Positions 15,652-21,488 of a DNA stretch of 21,488 nt are shown in pieces. The position numbers were made by a program, and so were the translations under genes. Position 1 is the first letter of the stretch, and each line of letters opens with the position of its first letter. The notes beneath the pieces are model-generated. The model worked only from the letters and a program-made list of their open reading frames with translations. It made no database searches and was not told the origin of the DNA. Location: positions 1 through 21,488 of IMG/VR virus record IMGVR_UViG_3300047352_000033, one strand, 5' to 3'. This stretch comes from a virus.

Positions 15652-16956
15652 TTAAAAAAGTGACGATGGATTACTTACTGAATTATAAGAACTTGTCGAT
15701 GCAAAATTAGAACCAAAATTAGGAGTAGGAGTAGGGGTTTGTCCACCAAAGTCAATAGAGGAAAGAGCACCTGCTGCACTACCAATACCCTTAATAAGTG
15801 GTGCCCATACACTTTGTTGAGCTGCTGGAGGTACAAAACCAGGGATTGCTTTCATCGATTTAACAAACTCTCGTTCCGGTGGTTTTTCAGGTTTAGGATC
15901 ATAACCAGCAAATTCTGGTTCTAACATCATAGATGCAAAAGTATTAATATCAGCATACTTTTTCTGTTGAATAAGTTGATCAATATTACGTTCAGTTTGA
16001 TTGATAAAACTCTTCATATTAGAAGACATAATTCTACCGTTATACTCAGCTTCACCTTCTGCACTTTCTATAGCACTGTCAATCTTTTCTAAATTAAGAC
16101 CAACACCTGTAATAGCTAGACTTGTTTCAGCATTTAACTGTGCTAACTCAATACCTGCTTGTGTACGCTTACCAGTTAGTTCTCTTTCTATTCCAAGAAT
16201 ACCACGTTGTAAGGCTGCAGCTGATGATTGTTTTGTTTTAATCCTTGCTCCACCAGCCTGACCTAAAGAAGCTTTACCTTCTGCTAACAAACCTTCTACT
16301 AAATTAGCTTGCTTTTGAAGAGAACCAGCAGTCATCAGAGAATCTATTTGATTTGTAATAGATGCTGTCCTTAAATTTTGGGTACTTCTAATACCAAGTA
16401 ATTTAATATCTTGTTCTTTTCTATTAAAATTTTGATCAGTATAAACATCTTTTAATGCACCTAATGAGCTTTCACCTTGAAATTGATTAGCAAGGAACAT
16501 ATCTTCAACTGAAGCCATCTGTGATTCAAAAGCTTGCTCAGCTGCCTCTTGATTTAAACCAAATTGACCAGCAGCAATTTCATTACTTTTTTCAAATTGT
16601 CTTAACTGTTGTGCAAATGCAAAGTCTTGAAGTTCTTTACCACGTTTCCAATTTTTAATTGATGTGTCATGACTATAGTCACGCATTGCATGATAGTTAG
16701 CTTGTTCAGCTGCATCACGCTTTTCATTATATTCGTTAGTCTTTCTAGCTACTTTTTTGTTAAATCTTTTTTGCTTTCTTTGCGCTTTTCTGGCGTCGGA
16801 ATTTTGTTTGGATGCTGAACTAGAGCCCATAATGCCCTTGACAAGACTAATACCTGCATTGCCAATTGCTAATCCTGTCATTAGATCAATACTCATCTCT
16901 AAACCAGAGACGACTAGCTGTTCATCTAGAAGATGACTACCTTTTGGATTAAACAT
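15652..16956 (-). CDS. Internal virion protein, T7 gp14-like
   Basis: This 434-residue protein stands where T7 has gp14, the ejection protein that inserts into the outer membrane, but is more than twice its length (196). Residues 24-45 are weakly hydrophobic (MTGLAIGNAGISLVKGIMGS), followed by a very basic segment (ARKAQRKQKRFNKKVARK) and a long alanine/glutamine-rich helical region to about residue 350. The C-terminus (from residue 355) is Pro/Gly/Ser-rich. ATG 16956 is preferred over a second ATG at 16896 because AAGAGGG lies seven bases before the former, in the last codons of the tail tube gene. Confidence 0.82.
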   Translation of the reverse strand: MFNPKGSHLLDEQLVVSGLEMSIDLMTGLAIGNAGISLVKGIMGSSSASKQNSDARKAQRKQKRFNKKVARKTNEYNEKRDAAEQANYHAMRDYSHDTSIKNWKRGKELQDFAFAQQLRQFEKSNEIAAGQFGLNQEAAEQAFESQMASVEDMFLANQFQGESSLGALKDVYTDQNFNRKEQDIKLLGIRSTQNLRTASITNQIDSLMTAGSLQKQANLVEGLLAEGKASLGQAGGARIKTKQSSAAALQRGILGIERELTGKRTQAGIELAQLNAETSLAITGVGLNLEKIDSAIESAEGEAEYNGRIMSSNMKSFINQTERNIDQLIQQKKYADINTFASMMLEPEFAGYDPKPEKPPEREFVKSMKAIPGFVPPAAQQSVWAPLIKGIGSAAGALSSIDFGGQTPTPTPNFGSNFASTSSYNSVSNPSSLF

Positions 16957-16958
16957 AT

Positions 16959-19538
16959 TTAAGCCCTCTTATAGAAACGTGGAGAATAGTTACCTTCCCA
17001 CGTCATTGATACCAACGACACAGGGTATGGAAAATTACTTGTCACTTTTAATTCAAAGTTAGTGTTACGTTGGTGAATTGGTACAGTAAAAAAACGTTCA
17101 GATGTAATAGGACTGCTATCTGCTATATAAGTATTAGCATCTGTTACATATTCTACGTTCTTCCACTCATCAGATCCATCTGCTTTTACTTTAAATAGCA
17201 CTGGACCTGTCCTACCTACAGAGAATGTTACTCTAGAGATAGTTAATGTAGCTGTATAATCAGAGGTATTAGGGTCTTTTTTATAGTATAACTTAGGTAA
17301 TGTTGTTTCAAAGTCATAGTTATAACCTACAACAATACCATCAGCATAACTAGAATAGTCACCTTTAACTTCAAAGTAATGGTAACCTGTACCAATCTCT
17401 GTACGTTCTATTGCCTCTAGATAGAAACCAGCATCAGCATCCACTACTGCAGTTGTGCCTACATCTGCTGTTGGAACAGTAAGAAGCATCACACCTTTAG
17501 TGTTTCTGAATGGTGTGTAAGGTACATAGATTTTAGTTACATCATTCGTTGAATCATACACCACCGCATTGACACCTACAGCAGGCTGTATGGGCCTTGT
17601 AGCCATGTCTAGGCATGTATTACCAGTAATGGTAGTAGCGCCTGCTACAGAGCTTCCTGTGGGGATCTCGTCAAGAACGATCTTACCAAGTGTATATTCA
17701 TCTTCTTGTTGTGATACAATGAATACAGAATCATTAATGATGTCTGCTGTTTGAATAGTACCAGGTAGTTTCCACTTTGTCCATGCTTGAAATAAATCTT
17801 TCTCTCCAGTATTAAAGTATCTAAAAAGATACAAGTAAGATGTAGAGTTATCTACTAGCATAATAACAGAGTTCTGTGGGCTAACTGTTAAGCTATTAAT
17901 ACCTTCTGGTATCCATTCAAGTACAACCTTACTAATGTCTACCACTAGTGGACTTTGATCCACATCACGTAATTGCATAGTAAATAGTTTACTATAACCA
18001 GGTACCTTAGTAATAAATGCAGAGGTAGTACCAACATCAACAGGTGCTATATCACCGTCCATTTCATAGTTTGAAAGGTCTTTAATAACTGATGTAGTAG
18101 GTGTTAAAATGTTAGAATTAGAAGCATATACTTGAAACTGTTGACGTGAACTAAATAGAAGTAAACCTTGTGGAGAAGGTAAAACATCAGACAGTATAAC
18201 AGGACGAACACTAGCTACATTTAAATCAATAGGATCTGATGCAACTTGTGCTGTAGCAGACTTAACAAAGAAGTTAAATGCATCATTTGCTGTACCAAAG
18301 AATACATTATCTTCAGACAACACACCAAATCTATTACTATAAAAGAAAGTAGATTGAATAGGAAATCCAATAAAAGATGGAATAGAACTTGTTACATCAT
18401 CACCAGTCTGTCTGGCTGTATATGTAAGAGGACCAAATGTAAATGTAGTAGGACCAGTATTTGCCAACTGATGTGGCATAGTAGCTGCATTAAGACCAGG
18501 TGAAGCATTACGTGCTACAGTCTCTTGCCAATAACCTCTACCTTTTATACCATCAGCAGCTACAAACTTAACATAATAGTCATCTTCAGCAGATGAACTA
18601 TTTAAAATTTGTACATTGTGATTATGATAAGATTCAATAGGAAGATCAGATATGTCTGTAACTGAATCTTCAAATGCTTCAAGTGCTGTGTTAGTAGGAC
18701 CACCTTTAGCATCAATAGTAAATGCTGCAGGATGTGTTTTCCATGTATAGGTATTACTAGTTGTATCTTCATAACCAATTAATACTTGATTAGGAGTATT
18801 ACTAGGTGTTGTTGAATCGTAAAAACGTTTAATAACAAGGCTAGTAGTGTAACCCTCTAAAGCCCAAGTACCTGCAAAGGCTGCATTGTTTGCAGTATGC
18901 TGTGCTTCAATACCAGCTTTAATTGCATCAATAAGTTCATGTGTGGCGTTGATATGTGCTGCATCATACAACAACATGTCATCATATGTTGTAGTATTCT
19001 GAGCAGTAGCTAAAAAGGTTACACCTTGAATAATTGCTGAATACTCATAAGTACCAATAAGTGACCTTAGATTTAACGTAGCTACTGAGTTTGAGACAAA
19101 CGTACCAACTGGTTGCATAGCAGTTGTAACAGTTTTATTTGTAATAACTGTAACGTCCTGTACACTACGGAAGTGGTAGTCTTTTTGTGTTGTACCAGTT
19201 AGATACGAAGCTGCATTGTTAGTTACAGTACAGAAGGTACCATCAGTTGTAGTCCATATATAAATGTTAGAACCTTTAATAGCACCAACATAAGAACCAG
19301 CTGCATCACGTTCAATAAAGAACCAAATAGCACCATCTAATTCAGCTTTAGTAAATGCAGTACCATCAGCTTTCTTTAATACATTTGTATGTTGCATCCC
19401 TGGTCTCTTCAATAGACCAAAGGTAGGATCAGGGTAACCGTTAATGCATTCAGTTACTTGTCCTAATAATTTTTTGTCATCATTTTGGCGAGACACACCA
19501 CCAAGAAAATTTGGTACTAGTTGTGTTACTGCTGGCAT
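16959..19538 (-). CDS. Tail tubular protein B (nozzle, T7 gp12-like)
   Basis: The 859-residue product matches T7 gp12 (794 residues), which forms the hexameric nozzle at the tip of the short tail and carries part of the fibre attachment site. The N-terminus (VPNFLGGVSRQNDDKKLLGQ, CINGYPDPTFGLLKRPGM) is typical of the family: an N-F-x-GGVS start followed by the platform segment with a KRPG motif. The remainder is beta-rich (for example IGFPIQSTFFYSNRFGVLSE, LLLFSSRQQFQVYAS), with no signal or membrane segment. The start overlaps the gp11-like stop as TAATG. It lies between the adaptor and the ejection proteins, as in T7. Confidence 0.93.
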   Translation of the reverse strand: MPAVTQLVPNFLGGVSRQNDDKKLLGQVTECINGYPDPTFGLLKRPGMQHTNVLKKADGTAFTKAELDGAIWFFIERDAAGSYVGAIKGSNIYIWTTTDGTFCTVTNNAASYLTGTTQKDYHFRSVQDVTVITNKTVTTAMQPVGTFVSNSVATLNLRSLIGTYEYSAIIQGVTFLATAQNTTTYDDMLLYDAAHINATHELIDAIKAGIEAQHTANNAAFAGTWALEGYTTSLVIKRFYDSTTPSNTPNQVLIGYEDTTSNTYTWKTHPAAFTIDAKGGPTNTALEAFEDSVTDISDLPIESYHNHNVQILNSSSAEDDYYVKFVAADGIKGRGYWQETVARNASPGLNAATMPHQLANTGPTTFTFGPLTYTARQTGDDVTSSIPSFIGFPIQSTFFYSNRFGVLSEDNVFFGTANDAFNFFVKSATAQVASDPIDLNVASVRPVILSDVLPSPQGLLLFSSRQQFQVYASNSNILTPTTSVIKDLSNYEMDGDIAPVDVGTTSAFITKVPGYSKLFTMQLRDVDQSPLVVDISKVVLEWIPEGINSLTVSPQNSVIMLVDNSTSYLYLFRYFNTGEKDLFQAWTKWKLPGTIQTADIINDSVFIVSQQEDEYTLGKIVLDEIPTGSSVAGATTITGNTCLDMATRPIQPAVGVNAVVYDSTNDVTKIYVPYTPFRNTKGVMLLTVPTADVGTTAVVDADAGFYLEAIERTEIGTGYHYFEVKGDYSSYADGIVVGYNYDFETTLPKLYYKKDPNTSDYTATLTISRVTFSVGRTGPVLFKVKADGSDEWKNVEYVTDANTYIADSSPITSERFFTVPIHQRNTNFELKVTSNFPYPVSLVSMTWEGNYSPRFYKRA
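16964..16970 (-). promoter_or_regulatory. Shine-Dalgarno for the gp14-like gene
   Basis: AAGAGGG on the minus strand, seven bases before ATG 16956-16954. It fixes the longer of two possible starts and lies within the last three codons of the tail tubular protein B gene. Confidence 0.55.
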
Positions 19539-20422
19539 TAGCGAATCAAAGTATGGAACGGCTGGTAGCTTTGATAGAAGTTCTTACCTTTAGGACTACC
19601 AAAGAATGTATAGTCTCCTTGGTTACACTCATATTCTAAAGCTGTAGAACGTGTAAGAGCTTCCTTCTGTTGTAGCATTTGGAACTGATTAGGATCACCA
19701 ATGATTCTACTAGATACAATAGAAGCAGACTTAGCAATAATAAATGATTGGATAGGAGTAGGAATACTCGGCCAATCAAAGTACCAAATAACATCAACGT
19801 ATAGTTTCTCATCTGTCCAGGTAAATGAATGAGCAGTCTTATCGTAAAGTTTGCCTTCACGATTGATGCTGTCTCTATCCATGTTCTGTGTATAGGTAGC
19901 ATTCAAATCCATCTGAAGTATATTGTTAGGAATAACTACTTCGTTGTTTGAATCTGGTGTAATAGGATAGTCGTATTCTTTATTAAAAGACCATCCTTCT
20001 GATTGTATTTCGCGTGACACTTCTCTTAGGGTGTTGAGTGCAATCGCAACGTCCGGGTTGGTTTGTGATTCAACTCTACTTTTAACAATTGATTGTGTCA
20101 AGATTTGACTACTAACAGTCTGGGAAATATTGATAGTATAGTTATATGTAACAGGGTCTGTAGCGGGGGATACCTCTACACCTGCGACGGCAATAGATGT
20201 ACCAACAGTTACATTGGGACCACCAATATAGGTACCGACTGGGATGTCAGCTGTTGTAGTAGTTAGAGTAGTACCGGAAATAGAACCAGTAAATTTAGAA
20301 ACTTCATTTAGTACAAAAGTTTCGTCACTTGTTAATGTTGTAACAGGAGCCTGACCAACTGACGCCAGGATCTGATTAACAGCTTGTAGCTCAGTGTTGG
20401 AGCCAGTAGTAGGGAAGGCCAT
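19538..20422 (-). CDS. Tail tubular protein A (tail adaptor, T7 gp11-like)
   Basis: I start it at ATG 20422 (MAFPTTGSNTELQAVNQILA) because the T7 gp11 consensus begins with an ELxAVNxILAxxG motif; a TTG at 20440 is less likely. gp11 forms the ring joining portal to nozzle. Residues 11-30 and 119-294 match the family (ILASVGQAPVTTL; NTLREVSREIQSEGWSFN; YDKTAHSF; EALTRSTALEYECNQGDY). Between them, residues about 32-118 form an extra threonine/valine-rich beta segment including FTGSISGTTLTTTT, so the protein has 294 residues against 196 in T7. It follows the capsid gene after a terminator and overlaps the gp12-like start as TAATG. Confidence 0.92.
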   Translation of the reverse strand: MAFPTTGSNTELQAVNQILASVGQAPVTTLTSDETFVLNEVSKFTGSISGTTLTTTTADIPVGTYIGGPNVTVGTSIAVAGVEVSPATDPVTYNYTINISQTVSSQILTQSIVKSRVESQTNPDVAIALNTLREVSREIQSEGWSFNKEYDYPITPDSNNEVVIPNNILQMDLNATYTQNMDRDSINREGKLYDKTAHSFTWTDEKLYVDVIWYFDWPSIPTPIQSFIIAKSASIVSSRIIGDPNQFQMLQQKEALTRSTALEYECNQGDYTFFGSPKGKNFYQSYQPFHTLIR

Positions 20423-20446
20423 AATGAGTATTATTCTCAATAAAGA

Positions 20447-20478
20447 ATTAAAAAAAAGGAGCCCCCGAAAGGACTCCC
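20447..20478 (-). terminator. Rho-independent terminator after the capsid gene
   Basis: On the minus strand GGAGTCC (20477-20471) pairs with GGGCTCC (20464-20458) as a seven-base stem with one G-T wobble, closing a six-base loop TTTCGG, followed at once by seven T. It lies 14 bases after the capsid stop and before the gp11-like gene, the same place as T-phi of T7, which is leaky and lowers transcription of the tail genes relative to capsid. Function is inferred from this structure and position. Confidence 0.85.
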
Positions 20479-20491
20479 ATGTATATAAAAA

Positions 20492-21488
20492 TCAGAATGC
20501 AGAAGGAGCAGTAGCACCAACATACAGTTCAACGCTAGCAGCAGGGTTCAGATAATCTGCACCACATGCCAAGCGACCAAGCATCACATCGCCTTGGTAG
20601 ACGACAGACACATCACCAGAGGTGACTTGCACCTGTGGACCAATTGCTTCGACCATACCGGCTGCTTCCTTCTGGAAGATCAAACCGCAGGACTTAGCGC
20701 CGACTTCAGCAGCAGTACCATAATCATTGTTGATACCATTCGTAGCGTCACCGGCATCTTCCATGGTTTCACCAACGAAAGAACCAGTGTTACCAGGATC
20801 AGTTACACCAGTGGTTCCACCATAAGCAGTACCATACTTACCCAGGAACGGAATGTTCATGGACTTGTAGATCTTGATACCAGCAATATCGATGATACCT
20901 TGACCGGACTGCAGAGCAGTACCCTGAGCGTCACGGTTCACCAGGCCGTTGGAACCAACAGCTTGGATCAGTTCATAGTATTGACGTGGGTTTAGGACGG
21001 CAACACGGCCATCACCTGATACACCCTTCTCGTCAAGAGCAGCAGCTGCATCATAGAATGCAGACACCAGGTTAGCAGCAACATATGCATCAGAGTCATT
21101 GGTGGTAGAACCTACACGGATCTGTGTACCACCTGGCTCAACATAACCAGTTGCAGTGATAGGTGAAGCCTGACGTGCACCACGTGCAACAGCACGGAAT
21201 GCAAGACGGTCATACTTCTCTGCCAATGCATAACCGATCTTACGTGAGATCTCGCTACGCAGGTCATAATGAGAAAGTACCTCGTCCAATTCATAGACGA
21301 AAGCAGAGCTGATCAACAGGTCATCAATTGTGATCGTCTTCTCAGCCACTGGAGGTGCACCATTGGTATCACCCAGGATGCTGTTACCAGGAGTATGGAA
21401 CTCCGACTTGGTACGACCAGTGAAGATGAACTGCAATGATTTGCCGTTCTTAAGTGTACGCTTCATGATCAAGTCACGAGCGATTGTG
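20492..21488 (-). CDS. Major capsid protein (T7 gp10-like), 5' end cut by window
   Basis: The frame is open to the right edge, giving 331 visible residues starting TIARDLIMKRTL; the TTG at 21472 is internal, not a start. It aligns by eye with T7 gp10: KNGKSLQFIFTGRT matches SSGKSAQFPVLGRT, and TITIDDLLISSAFVYELDEV with LSHYDLRSE matches VITIDGLLTADVLIYD with MNHYDVRSE. The protein has the HK97 fold and forms the icosahedral head. The missing N-terminus, probably 35-50 residues, lies outside the window. The C-terminus (DVMLGRLACGADYLNPA) is as in cyanophage capsid proteins. The gene looks richer in C and G at third positions than the ejection-protein genes, as expected for a very highly expressed gene. 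Confidence 0.95.
   Translation of the reverse strand, partial: TIARDLIMKRTLKNGKSLQFIFTGRTKSEFHTPGNSILGDTNGAPPVAEKTITIDDLLISSAFVYELDEVLSHYDLRSEISRKIGYALAEKYDRLAFRAVARGARQASPITATGYVEPGGTQIRVGSTTNDSDAYVAANLVSAFYDAAAALDEKGVSGDGRVAVLNPRQYYELIQAVGSNGLVNRDAQGTALQSGQGIIDIAGIKIYKSMNIPFLGKYGTAYGGTTGVTDPGNTGSFVGETMEDAGDATNGINNDYGTAAEVGAKSCGLIFQKEAAGMVEAIGPQVQVTSGDVSVVYQGDVMLGRLACGADYLNPAASVELYVGATAPSAF

Noticed and set aside
20423-20440. TTG start adding six residues to the gp11-like protein
   Set aside because: The ATG at 20422 fits the family start better, and no Shine-Dalgarno supports the TTG.
20594-20995. 133-residue plus-strand open frame opposite the capsid gene
   Set aside because: It lies entirely antisense to a clearly recognised capsid gene and resembles no protein I know.
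21112-21294. Second minus-strand frame inside the capsid gene
   Set aside because: His/Val-rich out-of-frame reading of the capsid gene.
21470-21472. TTG as the start of the capsid gene
   Set aside because: The frame continues to the window edge with residues TIARD that fit the capsid family, so the gene is cut by the edge.

Overview
The window is the late structural region of a T7-like (podoviral) phage genome, most likely a marine cyanophage. All genes lie on the minus strand, so transcription runs from high to low coordinates. Gene order follows T7: major capsid protein (gp10, cut by the window's right edge), tail tubular proteins A and B (gp11, gp12), three internal virion (ejection) proteins (gp14, gp15, gp16), the tail fibre with a T7 gp17-type N-terminal domain, and finally the small terminase (gp18) and a partial gene at the left edge that is probably the large terminase (gp19). 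The cyanophage assignment rests on my recognition of the capsid, fibre and small late proteins as types seen in marine picocyanobacterial podoviruses. No host-derived photosynthesis gene is present to confirm it.

Layout from right to left: 21488-20492 capsid; 20449-20478 an intrinsic terminator, in the same place as T7 T-phi; 20422-16959 tail adaptor and nozzle; 16956-8975 the three ejection proteins, about 2650 codons together; 8975-2249 an adhesion module made of a gp17-type anchor fibre, a 177-residue small fibre protein, a 1215-residue LamG/SPRY multidomain protein and a tail-fibre assembly chaperone; 2246-266 a cluster of eight small genes (membrane-anchored, exported or small soluble proteins) where lysis functions would be expected; 288-40 the small terminase; 56-1 the start of a further gene.

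The genes are packed with almost no spacing. Many junctions are TAATG or ATGA stop/start overlaps, which suggests translational coupling in one long late operon. No stretch longer than 300 bases lacks a gene, and I saw no tRNA, CRISPR array, insertion sequence or integrase.

The less ordinary parts are: a beta-rich domain inserted in the gp11-like adaptor; a fibre system divided over several proteins, with a duplicated module in the largest; a 58-residue membrane protein (holin candidate) hidden between and overlapping larger genes; and two consecutive exported proteins, the second of which has no start codon near its signal peptide and lies in the -1 frame of the first.
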